A stretch of 41,145 bases of DNA from a virus, in the IMG/VR virus record IMGVR_UViG_3300046001_004308, positions 1-41,145 of that record; one strand, given 5' to 3'. Of this stretch, positions 1 through 8,409 are shown piece after piece. The notes beneath the pieces are model-generated. The model searched no databases and was not told where the DNA came from. It worked only from the letters and a program-made list of their open reading frames with translations. Every line of letters starts with the position of its first letter. Positions within the stretch are counted from its first letter, which is position 1. The translations under genes were made by a program, and so were the position numbers.

Positions 1-194
1 ATATAGGAAGACTGAACGACTCGGACGATACAAAGATCGGAAGCATCGAGGATTTCCTTTCATCCACCTTTGAGGCGTCGATAATCGACGGGGCCATAAC
101 CGCCATGTGGATCGAGGTATTTATAGCTATGGAGCTTCCGGAGGAACTAAAAAAAAAGCTGTCGCCGGATTCTGCGCCGACCGTCGCGGAATAA
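1..194 (+). CDS. Tail assembly chaperone, short form (gpG-like), 5' truncated by window edge
   Basis: This is the 3' part of a small alpha-helical protein that ends in MELPEELKKKLSPDSAPTVAE. It lies directly before the tape measure gene, and its 5' part is the gene at 40798-41145 on the other end of the window, right after the tail tube gene. The order tube, chaperone with frameshift, tape measure is the lambda G-GT-H arrangement. By analogy the protein would bind the tape measure protein during tail assembly and be absent from the virion. Function is assigned from position, size and the frameshift signal; the family itself is too variable to recognise by sequence. Confidence 0.75.
   Translation, partial: IGRLNDSDDTKIGSIEDFLSSTFEASIIDGAITAMWIEVFIAMELPEELKKKLSPDSAPTVAE
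12..137 (+). repeat. Near-duplicate of the window's last 126 bases (41020-41145)
   Basis: Bases 12-137 match 41020-41145 without gaps, with nine substitutions. All nine fall at third codon positions of the chaperone gene, and only one changes the amino acid (Met to Ile). This is the pattern of two natural alleles under purifying selection, not of sequencing error. It most likely marks the closure of a circular or terminally redundant genome assembled from a mixed population. Confidence 0.8.
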
Positions 195-481
195 AAGGCG
201 ATTGCCCATGGATCATCATCGAGACGATACCAGGAATCACCGATTGTGATATACTGGTAACGAACGGTGAGGGCGAGGATGATGGGAGCGAGTGGCATCT
301 GAGCGACTTTGGGCGGGATGGGGATTATTCGGCTATGTGGGCGATATACCGGAGGCTGGCCATGGATGGAAAGTATGCGTACTCTGGTGGGTGGGCAGAA
401 CAGCTTGCCGTGCATATCGAGATAATCGACCTGTTCCGGGCGCTTGACGCCAGCGTCGAGTATCCGAAGGCGAAGGAATAA
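107..481 (+). CDS. -1 frameshift extension of the tail assembly chaperone (gpGT-like)
   Basis: This frame is open from 107 but has no ribosome binding site of its own. It lies exactly in the -1 frame relative to the upstream chaperone and overlaps its end. Ribosomes slipping at A AAA AAG (152-158) would enter it around base 155 and add about 108 residues, beginning AVAGFCADRR and ending YPKAKE. It stops four bases before the tape measure start. In lambda-like phages such a T domain recruits the tail tube protein to the tape measure complex. Independent initiation at GTG 107 is the alternative and seems unlikely. Confidence 0.75.
   Translation: MDRGIYSYGASGGTKKKAVAGFCADRRGIKGDCPWIIIETIPGITDCDILVTNGEGEDDGSEWHLSDFGRDGDYSAMWAIYRRLAMDGKYAYSGGWAEQLAVHIEIIDLFRALDASVEYPKAKE
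152..158 (+). promoter_or_regulatory. Programmed -1 ribosomal frameshift site, A AAA AAG
   Basis: A run of nine A residues (149-157) followed by G gives the heptamer A AAA AAG in the correct phase for the upstream reading frame (codons AAA at 153, AAG at 156). This is one of the most efficient bacterial slippery sequences. The zero frame terminates at 192-194, 34 bases downstream, and the -1 frame continues to 481. A weak stem (GTCG 161-164 with CGAC 178-181) could act as stimulator, but I cannot support it strongly. Confidence 0.75.
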
Positions 482-484
482 ACC

Positions 485-2752
485 ATGAGCACAGTCGAGG
501 AAATAAAGATTGTAGTCCGCGCCGAAGTGGATGAAGCCATCCGCAAGATGAATCAGCTTGAAACATCAGCGAGCAAGAACAATTCAACATTTGCAAAGAT
601 GCGCGATGTCATGCAGGGGCCGGTCGCCGTCTTCAATCAGGTAATCGCTGTTATCGGGAAAGTGAAGCAGGTATCGGACGCGATGGAGGCTTCATGGGGC
701 GCACAGGCTGAGGCCGCCGCCCTTCTGGCAAACGCTGTAAAGACTACAGGCGCGAGCGCGTGGACAAGCACCGGACAGCTCGAGGCAATGGCCGGTAAAC
801 TGCAGCAGATGACCAAGTACGGGGATGAGACCGTAGAGACCATGCAGACTGTATTGCTTGGCTTCCGAAACATCACCGGAAAAGAGTTTGACCAGGCTAC
901 AACCGCCGTCCTGGACATGGCAACGGTGATGAAGATGGACCTAACATCAGCCGCTCAGGCTGTAGGAAAGGCGCTTGATGATCCGATAAGGGGAGTTGAC
1001 TCACTAAGCCGCCAGGGGTTCAAGTTCACAGCCCAGGAAAAAGAGATGATGAAGGCCATGGTAGAGGCCGGAAACATCGCTGGTGCGCAAAAGATAATCC
1101 TTGACGAACTCGAAAAGACCTATGGAGGCGCGGCCGAGGAATCAGGCAAGCTTGCGTCAAACCTGAAGGTCCGTCTTGCCAATTCCATCGGCGAAGTAAG
1201 CGAGGAGATAGGACGCCAGATTTCAAACAACCTTGCACCATGGCGACTGCGATGGATAGCCATGGCTGATGCAATAGCCGTTGCAATGAAGGCGCAGAAT
1301 GATTTCAAGGATGCCATGGACAAGGCGTCGAAGGGGACGGCCACAACAGACGATAGAATAACCATAGCAACAAAACAGCTCAGAGAACTTGAAGCAACGG
1401 CAAAAGAGGCTAAAGCAAGCCAGCAACAGGCAATCATGGCGTTTGGCGAAGGGATGGGCGGAGATACTGCGTATATCGATGACCAAGTAGAGGCCCAAAA
1501 ACAAGTAATAGCATCCCTCAAAGAACAGGAACGGCTTGAAAAGCTTTATGCAGGCGCAAATGCAGCAAGGAACCAGTCAGATATCGACAAAGCCAAAAAG
1601 GCAGCAGATGATGCCGCGTGGCAGACCGCGCTTGATGAAAAGAGATTGGGAATCGCCAAGCAATACTCTGACAGCATGCGCACAATAACCCTTCTTGGAA
1701 TGACCGGCAAAGAGGCAGAGGAAGCAAGGCTTGCCGCTGTTACCGCACAATCCGAGTCATACGCAAATCTCATTGTATCAATGAATCTTGTCAAAGGAGC
1801 GACTACCGATGCCCTTGACGCTTCGCTTCAGCTTCAAGGCATTTTGGAGCGAGGCGGGTTTGATATAAGAATGGAAGGTGCCCAAGATGCAATGGATGCC
1901 ATCGATGATGTGATGGGAGGCATCGACGCGCTTACGGAAGATCAGAAAAAAAATGTGGCGTCAACCGGAATATTCAAGCCGTCCATGGAAGGCGCTCAGG
2001 AATACATGGATGCCATCGATGATGTGATGGGAGGCATCGACGCGCTTACGGAAGCTCAGAAAAAAAATGTGGCGTCAACAGGAATATTCAAGCCTTCCAT
2101 GGAAGGTGCCCAAGATGCAATGGATGCCGTTGACGAATTGAACAAAGGGATGAACGACAGCAAGAACGCGATAAAGATGATGATGATGGCATACGACACT
2201 ACCATGACCGCGAACGTCGATAGCACCAAGAAGCTGACAGAAGCCCAGCGTGAAATGGAATCGGCTCTAAAATCAGGATTTTCCAGCATGTCAGAGGCAT
2301 TCGGGGCCGCGATGGTGCTTGGTGAAGATGGATGGAAGGCTTTCGGTCGTGCAGGACTAAACGCGGTTGCCGCAGTGCTGGAAGCCCTAGCCGCCGCCAA
2401 GGTGGCAGAGGGAATTGCCGCCGGATTCTCGGTTATCGGCGCTCCGCTTGCTCCAGGATATTTTCTGGCAGGTGCCGCGCTATATGCCGCCGCAGGAGCT
2501 ACAAGGGCTATCCCCATGGCCGAAGGTGGAAGCGGCACAGTGACCAAGCCCACCCTCTTCCTTGCCGGTGAGGCCGGGCCGGAATCGTTCGCGTTTGGCG
2601 GGGCCAATAACAAGCTGATGGGTGGAAAAAGCTACAGCACCACCACGGTAAACAACACCGTGATCCAGAATATAGGCGGATCGGTGATAGCCGAGCGTCA
2701 GGTCAAGTCGCTTGCCATGAGCGGACTGGCCCAGGCTTCAAGGGGGTATTAG
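485..2752 (+). CDS. Tape measure protein
   Basis: This 755-residue, mostly helical protein is the longest gene in the window, as expected for the ruler that sets tail length and is ejected with DNA. The first half is amphipathic helix rich in Ala, Lys and Glu. Residues about 620-675 form a small-residue hydrophobic stretch that could insert in membrane. The C-terminal motif PTLFLAGEAGPE near residue 690 is typical of tape measure proteins. It follows the frameshifted chaperone by three bases. Between residues about 463 and 548 lie two and a fraction copies of a 38-residue repeat, a common way for these proteins to change tail length. Confidence 0.93.
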   Translation: MSTVEEIKIVVRAEVDEAIRKMNQLETSASKNNSTFAKMRDVMQGPVAVFNQVIAVIGKVKQVSDAMEASWGAQAEAAALLANAVKTTGASAWTSTGQLEAMAGKLQQMTKYGDETVETMQTVLLGFRNITGKEFDQATTAVLDMATVMKMDLTSAAQAVGKALDDPIRGVDSLSRQGFKFTAQEKEMMKAMVEAGNIAGAQKIILDELEKTYGGAAEESGKLASNLKVRLANSIGEVSEEIGRQISNNLAPWRLRWIAMADAIAVAMKAQNDFKDAMDKASKGTATTDDRITIATKQLRELEATAKEAKASQQQAIMAFGEGMGGDTAYIDDQVEAQKQVIASLKEQERLEKLYAGANAARNQSDIDKAKKAADDAAWQTALDEKRLGIAKQYSDSMRTITLLGMTGKEAEEARLAAVTAQSESYANLIVSMNLVKGATTDALDASLQLQGILERGGFDIRMEGAQDAMDAIDDVMGGIDALTEDQKKNVASTGIFKPSMEGAQEYMDAIDDVMGGIDALTEAQKKNVASTGIFKPSMEGAQDAMDAVDELNKGMNDSKNAIKMMMMAYDTTMTANVDSTKKLTEAQREMESALKSGFSSMSEAFGAAMVLGEDGWKAFGRAGLNAVAAVLEALAAAKVAEGIAAGFSVIGAPLAPGYFLAGAALYAAAGATRAIPMAEGGSGTVTKPTLFLAGEAGPESFAFGGANNKLMGGKSYSTTTVNNTVIQNIGGSVIAERQVKSLAMSGLAQASRGY
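1871..2128 (+). repeat. 114-bp in-frame tandem repeat inside the tape measure gene
   Basis: Units start at ATG 1871, 1985 and 2099, exactly 114 bp apart, and the third is partial (30 bp). Units 1 and 2 encode nearly the same 38 residues (MEGAQDAMDAIDDV and onward). The first 30 bases of unit 3 are identical to unit 1, not unit 2, which suggests unequal crossing over or gene conversion rather than simple serial duplication. Because the length is a multiple of three, copy number could vary without breaking the gene. Confidence 0.9.
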
Positions 2753-3148
2753 ATGGCAGATATAACTTTTGCGAAACCTACTTTCACGGACGGGGTATCG
2801 CAGGTTTCGGCGGCGACGTTCCAGCCGATTGCTGACGCGCTGGATGCAGTTGTCAAGAGGGCTTGGATATCGACTACGGCAACAGGTGGAGAGGACGGCA
2901 ACGGCGGGCAACCACCATCAGCCAAACCAAACAGGACAATAGGATCACCTCCCGGGTATTTCGGAGTTGTCTTGCACTCAGATGGCAATGCCGTGTCCGT
3001 TCCAGCTTTGGGTGGGCAAGTTAAATGGTACAGCATGACTGGAGTCAACATAGGCACTACTGGCACCACACAAGGGATTAGTGCATCAGGAGCGGCGCTT
3101 GGAAACCAGACCGGATCAGCGGTTGTCATGTACGAAAGGATATCGTGA
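2753..3148 (+). CDS. Hypothetical tail-region protein
   Basis: This 131-residue protein starts on the base after the tape measure stop codon. It has an N-terminal stretch (FTDGVSQVSAATFQPIADAL) that looks like a short helical attachment segment, followed by a Gly/Thr/Ser-rich, beta-prone region with no Cys or membrane segment. The position between tape measure and tail-tip genes fits a small tail-tip or fibre-associated structural protein. I do not recognise the family. Confidence 0.55.
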   Translation: MADITFAKPTFTDGVSQVSAATFQPIADALDAVVKRAWISTTATGGEDGNGGQPPSAKPNRTIGSPPGYFGVVLHSDGNAVSVPALGGQVKWYSMTGVNIGTTGTTQGISASGAALGNQTGSAVVMYERIS

Positions 3149-3483
3149 TGAAAATAAAACAGGCGCACAGAAGGTTAGACGGAACATACGTAGTTGATAA
3201 TTACCACGTATGCCCAAAAGAAAAAGACCCTTACGGAAAGTACGACATTGCCGAAGTCGAAGCCTATATCCTCGACCACCCCGAAGCCCTGATCCCCGAG
3301 CCGGTCCCGCCAGAGCCGACGGCGGAGGAGCTGGCCGCGCGGCGCAGGGCTGAGATCAAGGCGCAGATCGCCGAGCTTGACCGACAGAGCATAAGGCCGA
3401 TACGGGCCAAAGAGCAGGACAGGCTTGACGAGATCGAGGCAAGGGTAGTGGAGCTGAGGGCTGAACTGAAGGCGCTGGAATAA
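3148..3483 (+). CDS. Small coiled-coil protein, possible fibre-assembly type
   Basis: ATG 3148 overlaps the upstream stop codon (TGATG), so I prefer it to the GTG three bases earlier. The protein has 111 residues. The N-terminal 50 residues form a compact domain ending in a proline run (EPVPPEPTAEEL). The rest is a charged helix, ELAARRRAEIKAQIAELDRQ followed by SIRPIRA, a pattern common at the C-termini of phage tail-fibre assembly and tail-region proteins. The role is inferred only from this and from its neighbours. Confidence 0.55.
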   Translation: MKIKQAHRRLDGTYVVDNYHVCPKEKDPYGKYDIAEVEAYILDHPEALIPEPVPPEPTAEELAARRRAEIKAQIAELDRQSIRPIRAKEQDRLDEIEARVVELRAELKALE

Positions 3484-3495
3484 AGGCGGTTTGAC

Positions 3496-5739
3496 ATGGC
3501 GCTGAAATATATCGACCAGGCATGGAAGAATGATCAGCGCGTCAACTTCGCGCACCGGTTCAACTTCTACATCAACCCACGGGGAAGGGTGCTTCCGGCG
3601 CTCACATCCGCCGGGGTGTCATATGTCAAGAATACGTCAGTAAACGGCGACAATATGCGCGGGACGTACCGGATGCAGACGGGTGCGACAACCAGCATTA
3701 CCTACCTCTACACCATGCCGCAACGCTTCATCGTCGAGGGATGGATCAAGCCGGGATTCGCCTACAACGTCGCCGGAAACCAGACGCTTTTCCAGTGCGG
3801 GGACGCGGCTGAATTCTCGATCATCTACAACGCCACCACCGACAAGATCGACATGATCCAGAGCCCCGGCACAACCCTTTCGACAAGCGCCTTCACATCC
3901 GACGTGGATCTGCAACAGTGGCTACGTATACGCGCGTGGTACGACAACACGAGCAAACTTGCAGGATTATACGTCACACGCTCTGGCGTCGCCCTATGCG
4001 ATTCCCAGAACGTTCCAGGGGCCGGTGATTTCATCCCGCTGAATACCATCTCCTTCCTTCCCGGGGTGACGGCGCAATCATCCTATTGGGCTATCCATGA
4101 ACTTGACGAAACCCTTGCAACTGGGGAATACAAGACGTACCGGGCAGACCGGCAGATAATCTTTGACTTCAACGGCGCAACACTGGGACGCGAGCGCATC
4201 CGTATTCCCGTCGTGCACACGCCGACCGACACGCGCGGGGTCAAGTCTTTCAGCCTGTCAAAGTCGGTCGAAAACCCGATGACCGGAAGCGCCGGGGCGA
4301 ACACGGCAAGCATGACGCTCTACAATGTCAACGGGCAGTTTTCCGATGACCAATACGACGCATTCGATCCGTTTGAAGGCCGGTACAACGGAACGCAGAA
4401 ATACCTGCAAAACCGCGTCGGCGTCGAGATCGAAAGCGACTACCAGGTCAGCGCGGGCAGCATAGTCTACTTCGGAGCGTCAACGCTTTTCGGCGTGACC
4501 ATGTACGGTAACCTTGCGACCTCAAACGTCGAGCCTGTCTTCATGGGCCGCACAACCCCCGGCGCTTTCCGTCGCTCTTCGCCGAGCAAGTTTTACGGGG
4601 AGGTATCCATCGACATCGAGGACGGCATATCCGAGCTTGGTGAGACGAAACTGCGCCGGGCCTACGGGTTCGACACCTTCGACCTCTCAGATCCGGCAAG
4701 CGAGGCGACAAGCCTTTACCATTCGATAGCGCGGCTTGTCACGCAGAAAGAGATCCGCAACTATATCGGTAATTCATCGGTAGAAAACGCCAACGCCAAT
4801 TCCTGGACAAACACGGGCATGGCTACGTTCGATCGCTCGAACACCTACGCACAGTTCGGAACCTACTCGATGAAGTGCATTGCGGACACCATCGGCGACA
4901 AGGTTACGCAGAGAATCACTTTCGTGGGTGATGACAAGATCGACGTTGACGACGTGTTCAACTTCGCTTGCTTCATCCGTCAGGGCACCGCGTCAGCCGT
5001 GAAAATAATGATCGAGGAAACCGACTCAGGCGGCACGATAATTGGTTCGGCGAGCGAGACGGCCTGCGGCACGGACACGGCGTTCTTTACCCGCGCGAAC
5101 GTGTCGCGCACCATCCTTTCTTCATCATGCGTCGGTCTGCGTGTTACCATCTATGCCGTCGCCACTTCCACATTCTACGCGGACGGCTTCATGTTGACGC
5201 GCGGGATCGATCCTGTTGACTGGTTCATCGTCAACGCCAACGACGGGACATCCGGAGTGATCAGCGCCGATTCCTACACCGCCGGCCTTTACGACAGCGT
5301 TGCAATCGACGCCGACGCGGTTGACATCGCACACCCCTACGCGCTTGTGGAAAAAGGGAACACGGCATGGGACGCGCTCAAGAAGATCGGGGATGCTTCG
5401 ATAGCGGCTTACAACGGCATGAGCCCGGACGGGGTGCTGCAGTTCAGGGTAAGGTATAACTCCGATGATATGGAAAACCTGGGGGACATCGAGAGCTTCG
5501 GGGGCGTGGCGACAAGCCTCGACGTTGACGGAGCGAACTCGATCAAGGTGCATGGGGTAATAATCAATGGAAGTGCAGGAAGTGGATCGACACCTACAAA
5601 GAAGATATGGTCCGGTGAGGCTTCGGGGGTATTCCAGACCGACGACGGAGGGAAGATGCTCCATCCAATATCGGACGCGGCGTATATGTCGGTATCAGGC
5701 GCTACGGAAATTGAACTGAAATACAGCGAGGATCTATGA
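3496..5739 (+). CDS. Tail tip / hub protein with LamG-like and carbohydrate-binding-module-like domains
   Basis: This protein has 747 residues and starts 12 bases after the previous stop. Residues about 60-205 resemble a concanavalin/LamG-type jelly roll (FIVEGWIKPGF, AEFSIIYNATTDKID). Residues about 235-395 look like a tail hub beta domain. Residues about 425-570 (NSSVENANANSWTNTGMATF, TYSMKCIAD) resemble a family 4/9 carbohydrate-binding module. The C-terminal part (NTAWDALKKIGDASIAAYNG, GVLQFRVRY) is typical of gp27/tail-lysozyme-type hubs. It probably forms the tail tip and contacts surface glycans. It overlaps the next gene by four bases, and the hub fold seems to continue there. Confidence 0.72.
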   Translation: MALKYIDQAWKNDQRVNFAHRFNFYINPRGRVLPALTSAGVSYVKNTSVNGDNMRGTYRMQTGATTSITYLYTMPQRFIVEGWIKPGFAYNVAGNQTLFQCGDAAEFSIIYNATTDKIDMIQSPGTTLSTSAFTSDVDLQQWLRIRAWYDNTSKLAGLYVTRSGVALCDSQNVPGAGDFIPLNTISFLPGVTAQSSYWAIHELDETLATGEYKTYRADRQIIFDFNGATLGRERIRIPVVHTPTDTRGVKSFSLSKSVENPMTGSAGANTASMTLYNVNGQFSDDQYDAFDPFEGRYNGTQKYLQNRVGVEIESDYQVSAGSIVYFGASTLFGVTMYGNLATSNVEPVFMGRTTPGAFRRSSPSKFYGEVSIDIEDGISELGETKLRRAYGFDTFDLSDPASEATSLYHSIARLVTQKEIRNYIGNSSVENANANSWTNTGMATFDRSNTYAQFGTYSMKCIADTIGDKVTQRITFVGDDKIDVDDVFNFACFIRQGTASAVKIMIEETDSGGTIIGSASETACGTDTAFFTRANVSRTILSSSCVGLRVTIYAVATSTFYADGFMLTRGIDPVDWFIVNANDGTSGVISADSYTAGLYDSVAIDADAVDIAHPYALVEKGNTAWDALKKIGDASIAAYNGMSPDGVLQFRVRYNSDDMENLGDIESFGGVATSLDVDGANSIKVHGVIINGSAGSGSTPTKKIWSGEASGVFQTDDGGKMLHPISDAAYMSVSGATEIELKYSEDL

Positions 5740-7436
5740 GCAAAAGGCTCGACCTGACAAAGGTTTCAGAAAACTATTCTGAAAGCGACACTGGATGGCG
5801 AACATACAATCCAGCCATGGGCTTTGGAATCAAGCTTGACTCGAGCAGAAAATATACTCCAGAAAAGAAAACGATAAAAATACTTGGCGCAAACGACGTT
5901 GTTTTCCATGAGGTGACATACAATGCAGGCGACGGATCATCCAAGGCAATAGACGGACTGACAGAGACAATCGACAAGACGACCTACCCTGACCGCGCGA
6001 TACTGAAGCTTTACAACGGTCGCGGTTTCAACGTTTACCTACGATCAGCGACGCTTGACGGAAAACTAATCTATCAATACTCAGGCGAGGCGGGCGAGCT
6101 GATCCACGATTCCCTCAAGCGAGACGACGACATCCGGCGCAACGGCGAGACCGTCTTTGAAATAGGAAACGAGTACATCGTGGACGGGACCCAGTGCGCG
6201 AAGATCGCTGACTACTGGTACAAGGCCCTGGGAAAGAAAAAGCACATGTACGCCCTGTCAATACCCGGATCATGCCCGTGGTATTCCGTGGGCGACTGGT
6301 ATAATCTACAGGTTGGGGAGGCTGACACAAATGAATACATCGACGCGGCGGTTGAATGTTTCGCGGTTGACGTTGAGCGCAGTGCTGGCGGCATCGGCTC
6401 TACTAATCTTATCCTGCGAGACGTCGAGGATAATTGGGCAAAGACCACACTCTACGAAACCAGGCTCGCCACAGGAGGAAGCCCCAAGCGGAGAGTCAAC
6501 CGATCCAATATAGTGACCGTTGCAAGCTCAGAGTATGACGGGACATACGACTACAAGTGCGACGGGACAGATGATGACGTGCAGATCCAGGCGGCGATTG
6601 ACTATGTGAGCAACACGTGGGGCGGTGGGACGATACAGCTGACGAATGGCGCGTATATTCTAGGTTCAAGCGTATATCTAAAAACAAACATGCGGCTTAT
6701 TGGAGAAGGAGCGAACAGCATAATAGAACTATCTTCAAACAGTTATCAAATAGTTGTGGGAACATTATCAAATGTCTGCGAGAATGCAACTCTATCAAAC
6801 TTCAAGGTTCTATCGTCAACCCCAGCCATCCCGGGATTCTCAGGAACAGACATGATTACCGGGTCATACTTTAACAAGATATATGTTATGAATATAATGA
6901 TTGACGGCAATGACACTCGATCAGGAATTAATTTACAGTCAGCGTTAGGGTATGGTTTTGATTCTATAGTGTCAGAATGTATTTTTACAAAATGTTACAG
7001 TTCATCGATTGCTTTGGGTGGGCAAAGATTAAGAGTCTCAGACTGTGTGATAAGCAACAATAAGGATGGATCGGCTTTTTACATCTCAGGCGGAGATAAT
7101 ATTGTATCAGGCTGTAATTTTGTGAACATAAACGTAAATAGTGATGATGGATCTATAAGAAGTGGCATTGAACTACTTGGCAACAGAAATTCTATTAATG
7201 GTTGCCGCATTCAGACAGTGAATGTATCTGCGTCTTACTCATCTCGCGGTATATATGTTGTAGGTGATAATTGCACTGTCTCCAATAATATCGTTACAAC
7301 ATGTGGAACCGGCATTGTGATTGCGGCTAATGCTGACCGAACGGTATTGACCAATAACCGATCCACAAACAACACAACTGCAAATTTCTCAGATTCCGGC
7401 ACAAACACAACTGATGCTGGAAATGACTGGAATTAA
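5736..7436 (+). CDS. Tail spike: hub-like N-terminus plus right-handed beta-helix
   Basis: The 566-residue protein starts in an ATGA overlap with the tail-hub gene. Residues 1-250 look like a structural adaptor that complements the hub of the previous protein (AKIADYWYKALGKK, WYSVGDWYNLQVG). From residue about 258 the motif DGTDDDVQIQAAIDYV opens a pectate-lyase-like beta-helix with many regularly spaced short strands (RVSDCVISNN, IVSGCNFVN, NSINGCRI, CTVSNNIV). Such proteins bind or degrade capsular or O-antigen polysaccharide. The beta-helix part (about 6660-7436) is clearly more AT-rich than its surroundings, which suggests exchange of the receptor-binding part. Confidence 0.78.
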   Translation: MSKRLDLTKVSENYSESDTGWRTYNPAMGFGIKLDSSRKYTPEKKTIKILGANDVVFHEVTYNAGDGSSKAIDGLTETIDKTTYPDRAILKLYNGRGFNVYLRSATLDGKLIYQYSGEAGELIHDSLKRDDDIRRNGETVFEIGNEYIVDGTQCAKIADYWYKALGKKKHMYALSIPGSCPWYSVGDWYNLQVGEADTNEYIDAAVECFAVDVERSAGGIGSTNLILRDVEDNWAKTTLYETRLATGGSPKRRVNRSNIVTVASSEYDGTYDYKCDGTDDDVQIQAAIDYVSNTWGGGTIQLTNGAYILGSSVYLKTNMRLIGEGANSIIELSSNSYQIVVGTLSNVCENATLSNFKVLSSTPAIPGFSGTDMITGSYFNKIYVMNIMIDGNDTRSGINLQSALGYGFDSIVSECIFTKCYSSSIALGGQRLRVSDCVISNNKDGSAFYISGGDNIVSGCNFVNINVNSDDGSIRSGIELLGNRNSINGCRIQTVNVSASYSSRGIYVVGDNCTVSNNIVTTCGTGIVIAANADRTVLTNNRSTNNTTANFSDSGTNTTDAGNDWN

Positions 7437-7451
7437 CGGAGGTTTCAACTC

Positions 7452-7991
7452 ATGACGCGACTACAGATTTTCGACCGATGCACCAAAGGCCCGTGGACAA
7501 CTTCCGGGCTGGGCGTCCAATGGCGCTGGAAGGACGGCGTGCTTGCCTTCCAATGCACGCGCGACCGTCAGGACTGGCTTTTCAACCTGTTTGCCGGCCG
7601 GGCTGAAATCGACGGGGACCTTGCCCATGCCGGGTTCGCCTCATTGTGGGCGTCGGTTCTTCATGAGGTTGCGGAGGCCGTGGGAACGACGTCCGGCTTC
7701 CAGATCGAGGGCTACTCGCAGGGGGCGGCGCTGGCCACCCTTGCGTACCGTTATTTCGACAAGCGGGGACAGAGACCGCATGGTAACGTGTTCGGAAGCC
7801 CAAAGGTATTCGCGCAGAAAGTGACCTGCGAGGATCTTGAAAACATCCAGACCCACGGGGACCTCGTTTCCGCCCTTCCATTCTTCCCGTGGTTCAGGCA
7901 CACCGGGACCGTGATAAGATTTGGCAAGCAGCAGATGATACCGACGCCCATGAAACACACGCCGGAAGAATACCGAAAAGCATTATCATAA
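7452..7991 (+). CDS. Class 3 lipase-like alpha/beta hydrolase
   Basis: This is a 179-residue protein with the nucleophile elbow GYSQG (residues 87-91, Ser89) inside FQIEGYSQGAALATLA, the following VFGSPKV strand, and THGDLVSALP with a plausible catalytic Asp137. His150 (FRHTG) is the likely third member; His169 is an alternative. This order, including GFASLW before the elbow, matches class 3 (fungal-type) lipases. It has no signal peptide. It sits between the tail spike and the lysis genes, so it could be an esterase of the tail machinery that trims acyl groups from the receptor, or an aid to envelope disruption. A good ribosome binding site (GGAGG) precedes ATG 7452. Confidence 0.75.
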   Translation: MTRLQIFDRCTKGPWTTSGLGVQWRWKDGVLAFQCTRDRQDWLFNLFAGRAEIDGDLAHAGFASLWASVLHEVAEAVGTTSGFQIEGYSQGAALATLAYRYFDKRGQRPHGNVFGSPKVFAQKVTCEDLENIQTHGDLVSALPFFPWFRHTGTVIRFGKQQMIPTPMKHTPEEYRKALS

Positions 7992-8001
7992 AGGAGCCGG
8001 C

Positions 8002-8409
8002 ATGACCGAAGCGGAGCAGGGACGGATAAGCGAGAAAGTGGACACCGTGGCGAGGGACGTAAGCAAGCTCTGGACGGAGCACCGGGTTCTTTCGTCGGTT
8101 GTGCAGGGGCCGGACGGCTCGAACGGGCTGAAAAGCCGCGTTGTCACCCTGGAGGAATGGAAGGAGAAGCACATGGAGGCTTCAGGGGAACTCAGGAAAG
8201 AGCTTGCCCACTATTTCGACGTCAAGCGGGAAAGCACCTGCCACGGGATCAAGGCGCTTGACGAACATATAGCCCAGCACATCAAGCTTTCCGAGGCGTC
8301 GGCCATGAGCAAGGAAAGCAAGGTGAAAGCCTTCCTCCAGGGATGGGGGCAGGTGCTTCAATTTATCGGAATCATCATTGTCGCCCTCATTGCGGCGGCG
8401 AAGGTATGA
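8002..8409 (+). CDS. Coiled-coil protein with C-terminal membrane anchor, lysis cassette
   Basis: This protein has 135 residues. About 110 residues of charged helix (KVDTVARDVSKLWTEH, VVTLEEWKEKHMEA) are followed by one C-terminal transmembrane segment, VLQFIGIIIVALIAAAKV. The layout resembles XhlA-type haemolysin/holin accessory proteins, and it opens the lysis block. A GGAG site lies upstream of ATG 8002. It could be a holin, a holin partner or a membrane tether; the sequence alone does not decide. Confidence 0.6.
   Translation: MTEAEQGRISEKVDTVARDVSKLWTEHRVLSSVVQGPDGSNGLKSRVVTLEEWKEKHMEASGELRKELAHYFDVKRESTCHGIKALDEHIAQHIKLSEASAMSKESKVKAFLQGWGQVLQFIGIIIVALIAAAKV

Noticed and set aside
2056-2613. 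185-codon open frame on the minus strand inside the tape measure gene
   Set aside because: Ala/Pro/Ser-rich antisense shadow of a helical Ala-rich gene, with no promoter or ribosome site.
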